Notes under the pieces: generated by a model
Seen by the model: only the letters and a program-made list of their open reading frames with translations
The model's database searches: none
Told to the model about the DNA's origin: nothing
Shown here: positions 31,669-43,008 of the stretch, piece by piece
How the letters are laid out: the number at the start of each line of letters is the position of its first letter
Position numbering within the stretch: position 1 is the stretch's first letter
Made by a program: the position numbers and the translations under genes
Source of the DNA: Clarkia xantiana subsp. parviflora
Taxonomy: Eukaryota; Streptophyta; Magnoliopsida; Myrtales; Onagraceae
DNA length: 64,000 bases
Direction of reading: 5' to 3'
Assembly: GCA_036873135.1 (NCBI GenBank)
Contig: JAPTYO010000012.1
Location: forward strand, 11,354,090-11,418,089

Positions 31669-34600
31669 GCAACCACCTACTCATGATACAGCACGACAGG
31701 TCCCAACCTCTTGTGTATGACAACCCTTGGTACACATCCCCTAGGACAGGGGAGAAGTCGAAAAGACAAGGATTTGAACAGGGGACTCATAGAGTACCAC
31801 ACCATGTTAGTACATAACTACTACAATGAGAAGTCTCATGGAGAGACGTAGTGGAGTGAGATCACACATAGCATACATGAAGGATACACCTCCACCTAGT
31901 CCGCCTTGCAAGGATGCGACCTTATATTCCTCAAGTGGAAGGAATACACACAGACTAATGGAGGAAGACAGTTATATTACCAAGGAAGCAGGGGGTATCA
32001 ACACCCCCACACCCATATCCTTCCCATATCCTCTTATTTAATTTAACTGCATAACAAGTCAACTCCCTAAAAGGGGTAGATTTTGATACTTGATATCAAC
32101 ATGTTTTCCAAGAAAGACCATACCGGACGCCTTCGGGCTCCGTGGTATATATATACACAGGTGGACCACTAGAAGAATCCATAAAAGGCCGTCGCCAACC
32201 AAGAGATGCACAAGCAACAGATTCCTCAATCTCAAAGAACACCTATAAGGTCAAGATTCTGGGAAAGATCACAAGATGGAAGGCTCACTTACAAAAATAA
32301 GTTGAGCACTCTCAACATCCTATAGAGGAACTACCATGAAGGTCACAAAGGACTACCCTCACTATAACCTTCCACTAAGTACCTTAGGGCCTAGTCCGTC
32401 GAAGGACGCCATCTGGCATCGATATGCAAGGGGGCACCAGTCACAATGCGTCCTCCCCGAAAACAAATAGATTATCTATTAGCATAAGAGGGGGTACCCA
32501 CGAACACATTCCTTCAAAAACGAAAGAAACCATATCACATAGACAACGCCCACCTTCAAAGGCAAACGCCGCCAATGGATCTATATTATTTCACAAAATA
32601 GCCAGAAGTCGCGACTACACCTAGTAAGCTCATCGCAGGTAATGAAATACACTTTCATCAAAAAACTCTCAAGGGCACCAAGCCTAGCAAAGGAAGAATG
32701 GCGACACCATCATCAAGTTTTTAAAAAGGATATGGAAAACATAGTATTTCCACATAATGATATATTAGTCATAGGAGAGGGAATCACCAACTTTGACATG
32801 AAGAGAACCATAGTGCATGAAGGAAGTTCGTCAGACATCCCCCATATCCAGCTATTGATGATACTAAGAAGGAGTCCGGCATATATAAAACCAATGGACC
32901 CCCTACTAGTAAGGGTGGTCAGAACATCAACATACCCATTAGGGACACAGCACTGCAAATGAGCCTGGAACAAGGATGGAATACATATCCTTACAAGTAT
33001 CCTTGCAAAAATGAACTCCCTAGATAGAGGGGTTATCTAATAGATGACTATGTCTCTGTTCTCAAAATATGATCCTAACCCGGAGATCATTGGACTCCGT
33101 ATTATATATGCAATGAATAACATGTTCATCAAAGATAGGTACACGAAGATTCAAGACAGCGCCCTAAAGATTAGGCGCATACCTCTACCAAGTACGACAC
33201 ATTTGAGTGTTCATAAACACTCCTTCGCCATCTCACAAGAAAGGAAGGCAACCAAGGATACAAGTCCTAACAGAACAAACATCGGTAGAAAATCCTGTCA
33301 TTGAAGTCATGCACCAAGAGAGAAACTCTAAAGATGCAAGATTAGCAAAAGAGATAGTGCAACAACTAGAATATGAAAAATGAGATACATCTCCTATCAA
33401 GAGCCTTAGGGCATGATAACAGTTCTACAAGATCAACCAAAGAAGAGCTCAAAAGCTTGGGGGGGTAAGGTTTCAAGATCGACCCTCACACTAGACACAC
33501 ATCCGGATCAAACACCTTGTCTGCGAATGATAAGACATTTGACTCTGGCATCCCATCAAGAGGAGAACCTCGATAAAGGGGGCACTAGAAAAATATCCCG
33601 CCTTTAAGGCCATACGCCGAACACCTGATGAATGAAGGTTATGACAAAATGAAAAAGTAGGGACTTTTCAGCTCAACACACCTCAAACACGTATACGTAC
33701 GCAATACAAATGTAGCCTCTAATGAAGCTATCCAACAAGGAATAGCCAATACGGGGGCAAACCCATGGAAAATCATGGAGCATCACCTGCAAACCTAAAG
33801 GAAAACATCATTTTTAGGTTCAAGTCCTAATTCAAAGGAAGTCTATAATCAAGATTCAAGGTGGGAGGAGCATGACCAATGTGACACTCCCTAAAGGCAT
33901 TGAAGAATACTCTAATGTAAAGGAAAATGCAAAGCACACTAAGTACCACAACACTTCAAGAAGATTATCACAGCCCGGTCAAACCCCCCCATGCCCGAGC
34001 AAGGAGCATGGATCAGATTGACTAGTCTGAAACACACCTTCGAGATTAACAACTCAAGACGCCATGCTATGAGAAAGCTATTCAACCTAAATACAATCCC
34101 TTCCAAGATACGTTACTTCTACTCTATCATCACCGCAAAAGTGTTTTTTCTAAAAAACACAAGGAAGGGGGGGGGGGGAGAATTTACAAGCACCCCTAGG
34201 ATACAAACACTGCCACATCCTAGTTACCACAAGAATGAAAATCACTCCCACCCACCCAAAGCAAAAGCCCCCCCCCCCCCCCCCCCCCCCCCCCCACCTC
34301 AAGAGATACATCTGACAAAGGCATTATCCAAACCATGTTTATGACTGAAACAAACAAGCATGAAAAAGAGTAAGTCCTACAAGGGACACACATCGCATCC
34401 AAACAAGCAGATAAGGGAGCCCCAAGCATAAGGGGTACCCAATCAAGAAAATGAACAAGGGGCCATCAACGGCCAAACATGAAAGGCGGTATGACCACCA
34501 AGCAACTTGGGGGGCACCAAACGAACAAGTGCTTGGTAGTCCACCTAAGTGTAAAAGAAGATATTGGAAGCAGAAGATCACAGGAGCATGCAATACCACT

Positions 34601-34800
34601 TCTCCTAGAAGAGGTCACATAAGAGGAAAACATCCTCAACTCCCTGTACGAACTCGTCCTAAGTTGGCAACACACAAACATCGCCCTCGAAAGGTGATCT
34701 CCCACAGTGAAGAAAAAGCATGGTAACATGCAATATCATGGAAAGAAAACTCAAGTAAAGATCTAAAATGCGTATCAAAGACACACCCTACATGAGAAGG
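31669..34800 (+). other. Decayed interior of the outer retroelement
   Basis: Low-coding sequence with only short frames. A G12 run (34167-34178) and a C28 run (34268-34295) are present. Apart from the protease relic at 32642, I recognise no domain. Confidence 0.5.
32642..32960 (+). pseudogene. Protease relic of the outer element
   Basis: The frame reads ...PHNDILVIGEG..., FDMKRTIVHEGSSSDIPH and a later TYPLG. It aligns block by block with the protease of the minus-strand copy (PHDDALVVT, MKRILIDGGSSSDNLF, SYPLG). The active-site Asp is changed (HEGSSSD). It shows that the plus-strand element also once carried Tat-type pol. Confidence 0.55.
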
Positions 34801-34824
34801 GACACAAGGTAAGGTAATATTCTG

Positions 34825-35650
34825 AGCCCTCCGGGAGCCAATCCCGCGAACACATTCGACGCCCCCAAGAGCGTATATTGAGAGTAGTTCTAAAACTACG
34901 AACCATGTGCCCTCCGGGAGCCTATCCCGCGAACAGATTCGACGCCCCCAAGAGCGTATCTTGAGGGTAGTTTTCATACTACGACCTTCGACGCCCCCAA
35001 GAGCGTATCTTGAGAGTGGTTTCCAAAAACTACGAACTTCGACGCCCCCAAGAGCGTATCTTGAGAGTGGTTTCCAAAAACTACGAACTTCGACACCACA
35101 AGAGCGTATCTTGAGAGTGGTTTCTAAAAACTACGACGTTCGACGCCCACAAGAGCGTATCTTGAGGTAGATTTCAAACTACCAGATTCGACGTCCCCTA
35201 GAGCGTATCTTGAGAGTGGTTTCTAAAAACTACGACCTTCGACGCCCCCAAGAGCGTATCTTGAGGTAGATTTCAAACTACCAGATTCGACGCCCCCAAG
35301 AGCGTATCTTGAGGTAGATTTCAAACTACCAGATTCGACGCCCACCAGGAGCGTATCTTTGGTCTAACTTGTGCCCTCCGGGAACCTATCCTGTTAAACA
35401 TTAAGTGCCCTCCGAGAGCCAGTCTCGTGAACAGTTTTTGACGCCCACCAGGAGCGTATCTTTGGTCTAACTTGTGCCCTCCGGGAGCCTATCCTGTGAA
35501 ACGTTAAGTGCCCTCCGAGAGCTAGTCTCGTGAACAGTTTTCGACGCCCACCAAGAGCGTATCTTTGGTCTAACACATGTGCCCTCCGGGAGCCTATCCC
35601 GTGACACGTTAAGTACCTTCCGAGAGCATATCTCGTGAAATATTCACTAC
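34825..35650. repeat. Tandem array of two interleaved units (~51 bp and ~60 bp)
   Basis: Unit A centres on TTCGACGCCCCCAAGAGCGT then ATCTTGAG...AAACTAC (about ten copies). Unit B centres on GTGCCCTCCGGGAGCC then TATCC (six or seven copies). The units overlap in later copies, giving a mosaic. A typical hypervariable 3' region of a Tat-type element. Confidence 0.88.
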
Positions 35651-36284
35651 GCCCCTATGAGGGTATCTGAAGAGATCATTGCACCATACTAAGAAGGATT
35701 CCATGAAAAAATAATTGCAAAGCAAAGTTGTATGAAGAACACATAATGTTTGTTCTTGATGAGATAGCAGGTATGATGTGAAGGAAAACACAAAAGAAAG
35801 ATAAGTAAAGGAAAGCATGTACAAGGGAGAAGTCCATGACCAAAGGATCATATACAGAAGCACAAGAGGTTATCATGAAAAGTAACGAGTTATCCTACCA
35901 TCCATATCACAAGTCAAGAGAAGTATCTCAAAGGAACCCAACACCACCAAGAAGGATAGCAAAGACATGAAATCAAAAGTTCAAAGCTCTCAAAATAAAC
36001 TCAACCCATCAAGAAGAGGAATTGCCTTACAAGTCGCACAAAGCAACCTCCGACAAACGTTATTGTCTTGCATGTCGCCCTCGCGTGACCTATGCTCGTA
36101 TCAGACTTGAACATCGTCAAGCACAACTCAGGAATGAGACATCTAAAGAGCATAAAGGATACAACATCTGACAAGATGAGACATCGAGACCTAACCCAAC
36201 AAACATAGCTTAAACAAAAGGCAACTATAGCAATGAAGGCTCTCCAATGAGAAAGGAATACTAAAGCACAACTCCATACATCGT

Positions 36285-36545
36285 GATGTGACTATCATGT
36301 CCACATAACGTGAAGTGGCTATCATGTCCACATACTAAGAGGTGGCTATCATGTCCACATAACGTGAAGTGGTTATCATGTCCACATACTAAGAGGGGGC
36401 TATCATGTCCACATACTAAGAGGTGGCTATCATGTCCACATACCCTGAAATGGCTATCATGTCCACATACCCTGAAAAGGATATCATGTCCACACACCAA
36501 GAGGCGGTTATCATATCCACACAAAACAAAAAGACCATCAAGTCC
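36285..36545. repeat. 27-bp tandem array
   Basis: About nine copies of a 27-base unit containing CTATCATGTCCACATA, in two alternating variants (ending AACGTGAAGTGG or CTAAGAGGTGG). Since 27 is divisible by three, both strands give repetitive open frames that are not genes. Confidence 0.9.
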
Positions 36546-36806
36546 ACCACAAACCTAAAGAGCCAACACCTAACCTCAAAAGAAGATTCAAGAAAAAGGG
36601 AAAAACAACACCCTTCATACGGTTATCAAAGGTATGGACTTATATTTCAACCCCCTGGATGATACTAGGTAGGAGACGTCCTCATTATGAAGACAATCTC
36701 CATATCTCATGAAATCAACCATAAAGCAAAGAATCACGACAAGCACTATTTGGGGCATATAACAAAACGATCCCCACAACGATCACAACTACGATACTAG
36801 TAGAGG

Positions 36807-37905
36807 CTAACTCAAGAGCAGTCTCCACCAAACTCCTAAGCAAGAATTGGCTATCTTAATCAGAGCCATGGCAAGAGAAAGGAACCTCAATGAAAGGCGA
36901 TGATCACACCCATCACCAATAGAAAAATCTTCAACGCAAGGGTTAATAACATAACCCATAGGAAAGCCAAAGACACCTTCAAAAGTCGTCAAGTCTACAT
37001 GAAGATGAAATAAACCTGAGACTCGGCCCCTCGGCTGGGGAGCAGAGGATAGAGAAGAGACATCAAGACCTATGATCACCCCATCGCCATCCACAGGTTG
37101 TTTCCCTTTGTCAAGCAAAGAGGGCGCCTCTTCAACCACTACCTCCTTATCATGAGAGGGAGTCAGCAAGGGGACACTTGAAGGAGAACCTCTCGCGGTT
37201 TCCTTCTCCTTGGCAGCCGAGGGCCTGACCTCAGAGTCAGGTTTCCGCACCTTGGATTTAGATTGACTTGAACTCTCGCCCAGCGCAAGAATTCATTCGG
37301 TAACCAGGGGCGAACGCTCTAACAACAAGAAGGAAGCAACATGAGAACAATCATAAGTATATCACAAAGAAAAGAGAATGGAAAAAGAACATGCCGGAAA
37401 CCTCTGCAGCTTTCCCTAACTTAGAAGATTTCTTGGCCTGATGAGCAGAACTAGAGGGTTCTTCCCTCTCATTCGATTCAACGGTCGCTCCGCCTACACC
37501 TTATACGTTTCTCCATGAAACCAACCTACAAGGGGTCATACGAGTCCCCGCCTCATACGAGTCCACCTCGGACACCCAAGACACAGGACAGTCAGATTTG
37601 GTCTGACTGCCTTGGAAAACGATCTTCAAGGTCTCCCTGTCCGAAGAAGAAAGCTTCCCAAAAGTGAGTCATCTATACGAGCGACCGACGCAAAGATCGA
37701 CCCTTACTCATGGAGGGGAGAGATACGCCTACTACGGGGGCAACCTTAACATCAATCAAGTTACGGAAACAAAAGCACAACCCAAGAGACCTATCCAAGG
37801 GAACAAATCCCAGAGCGTCACAAAGAGGGCGAACTTTTAGCTTCCCCAAATGGAGCAACGCTTCGACACATCCGAAGGAAGGGTCAACCCTTAACACATG
37901 TCAAT
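36807..37905 (-). pseudogene. Broken antisense ORF near 3' LTR of the outer element
   Basis: On the minus strand two frames, 37897-37673 and 37250-36807, plus coding-like sequence between them, look like one protein interrupted by frameshifts. The upstream part is hydrophobic-aromatic (VDPSFGCVEALLHLGKLK, LGLCFCFRNLIDVKV). The downstream part is Lys/Ser/Pro-rich (KEKETARGSPSS..., LLDKGKQPVDGDG). I do not recognise it with certainty. Its position, antisense between pol and the 3' LTR, matches extra ORFs reported in some plant Ty3/gypsy elements. Confidence 0.35.
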
Positions 37906-38729
37906 AAATCCCTTCGCTCGCGGCGGGTCGAGGTTAAAAGACAATGCTCGCGCTAGTACGAGGGAGGCGGAATGTTGTGTCCCATTGAGTGGCAGAGTTC
38001 CCACCCTCAAGTAAAGGAGAGGTCTATGCTCTCACCCTTGCACTTATGCTCATATTCATGATTTACATCTACAAGTACACCAATGCCATCACTCATGCTT
38101 ATACTCACAATCGATCCATATACACATACATTTTTACGCTTGCACTCACATGCATGCCCACGTTCACACTCCTGTGTGTTCAAACATTTAGACGTCCATG
38201 CACATAGCCGCCATATATCCACGCATACATTCATGACTACAACCGCAGCATGTCTACACCCATTTCCATACTTGTGTTCCTACTTGCATGTATGCTAGTA
38301 CACACTTTCATGTTCATGATACATCCATGTTCACTCAAGGTAACATCCTATAGGCATATTTTCTGGTATCCCATACTTAGAAAGATTTTTGGACCAAAAT
38401 TGAAATTGTTCCCCACATAGGCTTACCCCGTCATGAAATTGAAGCATAGACTCATTTAACCATATTCATATTGCATCCCTATGCATATTTTCCGAGTATA
38501 AGCTCTCCACGGTATTGGATTTATTATTTCCATCTCAGACGGACACGTGCTTGGACACGTGTCCGTGCTATTCTGACATTTGCAATTCCTCTATCTTATA
38601 AGACAGGGGGCAGAGTCAGAGACACACACCCATGGGTAAGTAAAGATTCCGAAAAAAAGGTAAAATTCCTCAAATTGCGCGTGTCATACCATCCTAAAAT
38701 AGAGTCAATCAAGGGTCAGGCCATTGGTT
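37906..38729 (+). other. 3' non-coding part of the outer element
   Basis: AT-rich, ACATGCAT-rich sequence leading to the purine-rich GACTCGGGGGCATG at 38730-38743. No gene. Confidence 0.5.
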
Positions 38730-38743
38730 GACTCGGGGGCATG

Positions 38744-39545
38744 TGATGGATATACGCCCAATTTGAACCCGTTGTTTTCCGAATCGTTTTATTTTTATCA
38801 CCCCGTTAATGATTATAAATTGAAACTTCGATCCGAACACCCCGCCAAAACACCAACGGTTCGGACGAGGCGAAAATACTCGTCCGGACCACGCATCGAA
38901 CTCACCTAGGTGAGGTCAGGTGGCCACACCCGACCTCCCCTAGGGGAGATCGGGTCGGCCAACCCAATCTCCCTTAGGGAGGGGTTGGGTGGCCACACCC
39001 AACCCCTACCCTTAGGGGTCGGATTTTCTCTCCGCCCCCAAGGGCCCCGGCACCATTTCGCGACTCCTACACTTAGATTATTTCCGCCAACCTCTCCATG
39101 CTTTAAGGTTTTAATTATGTGACCAAGGACTAATTAATTGTGTTTAAAGGTTAACGATGTCATTAAGCCACCTTAATGACACCGTTGCCTATAAATACAA
39201 CCCTTCCACCATTCATTTGCTCAGCTTGATTACTTGTACAATTTAGCTCTGGCTTCTCTCTTGCCTTATCTCTCTAAAAGTGACGTTCTGATTTAAGCAT
39301 CGGAGAGGGTTCATCAAGCACCACCCCCCCCCCCCCCCCTCCGTGCTTGATATTGCCCCTCTTGCAGTGTGGCAAGGAGAAGAGAGCCAAGGAAGCAGAA
39401 GAGCATAGAGCAGAACGACTACCCCCAGGGAGCGGAAGGGCATGGATCAGAACGACTAGCCCCAGGAGCACTGAACCCGACATTTCATTAGTGGGAGATA
39501 AGTTCTAGATTGACGACCCATTGACCTAGAGCTTAGAACCTAACA
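38744..39545 (+). repeat. 3' LTR of the 17.2-kb element
   Basis: 802 bases, starting TGATGGATATACGCCC and ending CCTAACA, followed by the TSD ACTAT. It matches the 5' LTR except for scattered substitutions, one missing hairpin unit and a C16 run at 39324-39339, where the 5' copy has only a few C. Confidence 0.92.
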
Positions 39546-39550
39546 ACTAT

Positions 39551-40142
39551 AAAATCCTTAAGTTGCATCGTTATTCTAATTGTGAATAAGTAAACATGCA
39601 ACGTAATATTTAGAAAATAAAATAGCTAAAAATTTCAAAACATTTAAAAGGAAAATGTTTACAAAATTAGAGAATAATTTAAATTAAAAAAAATAACTTT
39701 TAAAAATTCAAAAAAAATAAATAAAATTAAATATACTTTAAAACAGAGAAAAAAAATTAATATATATAATTAAAAAAACTAAATATTTAAAAAATAATGT
39801 ATGCACTTATTTTAAAAAAAAACCATTAAAAGCAAGATTGAGCTCATTTTGGATCGGCCCCAATTGGAGGTCGAGCCATGACTGAATCATTTTGACCCAA
39901 TATCAATCCGACATTGCCTCAACCCTATTTTTAATGGGTTTTAAAAAAAATGCATAAATCATCTTTTAAATATTTATAATTTTTTTATTCATTATAGATT
40001 TTTCCCTATTCTTTTAAAAGTATATTTACATTTTTCTTAATTTATTAAATTTAATTAATTTTAAATATCATTCTAAAATTTTTGTTTTTTAAATTATTAT
40101 GTTATTTTTATATGCTTATTTTTATGTTTTCCTGATAAATAA
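39551..40142. other. AT-rich intergenic, no feature
   Basis: A/T homopolymer-rich DNA with no frame, up to the host A that precedes the next Helitron. Confidence 0.5.
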
Positions 40143-40900
40143 TCTATATATATATATTATAAATTCTGAATGAAAGATAATAACAGAGTCAATGTGGAAC
40201 TGAAGATTTTTTTGTAACATTAATTGATGCATTTATGACAATTGAGTTAAGGGTTTTGTCGTCATTAACTTCATATCATTGATTGCACTAGGGAGCTTAG
40301 AGTTTTTAAGTTGCAATTATTCGCAATTAAAATTTCGCTGATTTCGAGCCGTTCAAGATTCAATGTATGCAATTAATCGCAATCAGAATTTCTCTGATTT
40401 CGAAACGTTCAAGATTCAATGTATGCAATTAATCGCAATTAACATTTCAGACCGTCCAAGATTCAATGTACGTAATTAATCGAAATTAAAATTTCACTGA
40501 TTTTTAACAGACGCTTGACGCGGAGCCGGCGAACAAAGATATCGGGCGGTACGGGCGGCTGACAGTCTCAGTGGCAGAGTCATATCTATCTCCGGCGAGA
40601 TATCGTCGGTGGTCATTGAAGCCATAACTGTTGAAGAACAAATGCTTGACACGGATCTGATGACCAAATGTAGCATGCGGTATGAGCATCTAAAATTTAT
40701 TTGTGAATTTACGCAATGGTATTTTATGGTTCAAATTTTTTCTGTATTTCGTTTACTTTTTCAAATTTTAGACTTATATTTTATTTAAAAATAGTGTTTC
40801 AACATATTGCAAATAGTCAGTATAAATTTCATCGAATATTAGTTTGTTAATTATACATATTGGTGAATCACCCCCCGCGATGCGCGAGAAATGCACCTAG
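40143..40900 (+). mobile_element. Non-autonomous Helitron, 758 bp
   Basis: 5' end TCTATATATATATATTATAA after a host A. The 3' end has a GC hairpin (CGCGATGCGCG at ~40876) about ten bases before CTAG, followed by host T. These are the standard Helitron termini and A/T target. No Rep/helicase frame. An internal ~60-bp repeat occurs at 40310-40503. Confidence 0.65.
40310..40503. repeat. ~60-bp tandem repeat, about 3.3 copies
   Basis: Copies share GTTCAAGATTCAATGTATGC, AATTAATCGCAAT and TTTC(G/T)CTGATTT, with decay toward the right. It lies inside the Helitron. Confidence 0.75.
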
Positions 40901-41056
40901 TTTACATTTCTTTTAAAATAAATTAGGTATTTTTATTTTTCTTCTAAACGTTCTACTTAAAAAAAATTAACGGCTTTTATTAATATTATATTATTAATAA
41001 GGAGAGAGCAGAATTGTTATTTATGACTAAAATGATACATTTTAAATATATATATA

Positions 41057-41650
41057 CTAGGTGCTGAATCCGCGCGCCGCGCGGGTTAAATATAATAATA
41101 TAAAACATATAAAAATATTTAGAAAAAAAGTATTAACAACAATATTTTTTATTTAAATTTGTGGAAAATGCATCAATGACCATGATTTAAAAAATGCATG
41201 AAAAATATATATACATATGCATAATGATAATATACATAACAACACCATGCATAATATATTTTAATAATAAAAATATGATTTTTATTAAAAATACTAAAAA
41301 GTATTTAAATTATTAAGTAGTAGAGTTATATAGTTTTACTATATAACTATAGACACTGACCATGCATGCTTTCGTAATAATCCTAAATCTAAGGCAATTT
41401 AATTCATTCCATTATAATTATAATTGATTATTATTATATTTATTATTATAAAGAACATTTAGATTGATGATGATAAATGCCGTGTCTAATTGTTTATTTG
41501 AAACATCTATCAGTATAAATTAGTGATTATTATTAGAGTAACATATGTTGTTATTGATGACGTGTCTTATGTGACGTTTTATTATTGGTCTAATGAGCTG
41601 ATGTGGCGCGGTTTGGTTAATCCTCTTGACTAAAAATCAGTATTAGAAGA
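41057..41650 (-). mobile_element. Non-autonomous Helitron, 594 bp
   Basis: On the minus strand it begins TCTTCTAATACTGATTTTT (from 41650) after host A. It ends with a near-perfect hairpin CCGCGCGGCGCGCGG, then ATTCAGCAC and CTAG at 41060-41057, followed by host T. No coding capacity. Confidence 0.7.
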
Positions 41651-42561
41651 TATATATGTAGTTTCTTCTTTGCACTCCTAACTTAATTATGAGAGATAAA
41701 AGAAAGTTGCGTAAATAAAATGGTTGTTGATGTGTTTAATTATAATTTGATGTCAATACTGATGTGTCAAGCATGATGATGATGTGTCGGCTTCACATTG
41801 AGCCACAATCAGGATTAGTATAATACTAGATACTAACCCCGCGCACCGCGCGGGCAAACTTAAAAAATCGAGTTTAACGTTTAAAAGGTAAAATTATTGA
41901 GATTGGATTTGAGAAATAAAAAATAAATTGAATATTTACATATATATATAATATTGAAAATTTTATTTATTTAAATCATTTTAGTCTTAAAAAAATTAAA
42001 ATATACTTAGTTTTTATATTATATTTATGTAGTTGATCTTATTTAATATTTTTTATCGAAAATATAAACATACATGCCGTCCTTAAAATCTGTTATTTTT
42101 CTCTTCAAATGATCTCCACATACTATGTATATCTTCTTTTTCGGCCATATTCAAATAAATAAATAATTTTTTTTTATAGGAGGATTGTTCACATATAGAA
42201 CGAATACTCTTATTCACATGAAAAATAAACTTCTATTCTAAATTACGCTAAAACAATAAAGTTAATAAATATTACTTGTATTGTTATTATATTCTGTCAA
42301 TCTCTCTCATCTCTTAAAGATCATGTCCAAACTCTCCAAAAGAAAGTATATAGAAAAACAATCAAATTATGAAATTTCATTAATATAATATGTATGATTA
42401 TTAATTTCAGTAAGCATTTATTGAATATAAATATATAAAAATTAATTATCTTCTTATTCATAAATTATGAATCTCCAACATAAATTGGTCATTATAAATA
42501 GCTAATAGATATGCGTGAAAGAACATTAAGAAAAGAGTGGTGATACAAACTATGAAATATG

Positions 42562-42660
42562 GTGTGAAATTTCTATAGAAAGTAGTTTAGGGCCCCACCA
42601 ATGACCAATACATTTGTTTCATTACATTCTCTTTCATACTTTCTCTTGAAATTTCACAGG
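42562..42660. mobile_element. MITE, ~99 bp
   Basis: Inverted ends of the CCTGTGAAATTTC...AGAAAGTA type around a GC-richer core (GGGCCCCACCAATGACC). Closely related in its ends to the MITE at 42881. No clear TSD. Confidence 0.5.
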
Positions 42661-42880
42661 TAGAAAAACATGTAGAAAATTTACTCTTAAGAAAAATAAC
42701 TAAATTTTATAAAAATAACTTAAGATAACCATTAATTATGAGAGAAAAATGGTGCGAAGTGAAAGAATTAATTAACATAGAAAATAATTAAATTCATATA
42801 AAAATAATAGGTATAAACAATACGAAAATAATCTATAAAGAGGTTTCTTTTGCGGATAAATCTTTAAAGTGTGAATTTTT

Positions 42881-43008
42881 TTGTGAAAAATCCATAGAAA
42901 GTTGTCAAGTAACACATGTCAAGTGATGATTGTTCATAAAATGGAAAGATAATGTTATCATGCATTGCCATGTGGACCTAGAAGTGCTTTCTATGGATTT
43001 TTCACAGG
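42881..43008. mobile_element. MITE, ~128 bp
   Basis: 21-base inverted ends reading TGTGAAAAATCCATAGAAAG on both sides (42882-42901 and the reverse complement at 42987-43007). The core pairs further through ACATGT/ACATGG segments. The TSD is not obvious. Confidence 0.65.

Larger units (their letters stand above)
22361..39545 (+). mobile_element. 17.2-kb Tat-type LTR retroelement with nested or recombined opposite-strand element
   Basis: Two direct LTRs (22361-23183, 38744-39545; both TGATGGATATACGCCC...CCTAACA) with 5-bp TSD ACTAT at 22356-22360 and 39546-39550. A primer-binding site TTGGCGCCGTCTGTGGG lies at 23185-23201, one base after the left LTR, and a purine-rich GACTCGGGGGCATG immediately before the right LTR. 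The interior on the plus strand holds a spliced coiled-coil ORF (23.2-24.6 kb), a decayed protease segment (32.6 kb), tandem arrays (34.8-35.6, 36.3-36.5 kb) and low-coding filler. A minus-strand Tat gag-pol lies at 25.3-31.7 kb. The LTRs differ by roughly 2% plus one block indel, so the outer insertion is fairly young although its own pol is unrecognisable. Confidence 0.88.

Noticed and set aside
36261..36524. Repetitive CGHDSH frame and possible CRISPR-like array
   Set aside because: A plain 27-bp tandem repeat without unique spacers; plant retroelement context.
37989..38298. Tyr/His/Thr-rich frames
   Set aside because: Translation of an ACATGCAT-rich low-complexity stretch in the retroelement 3' region.
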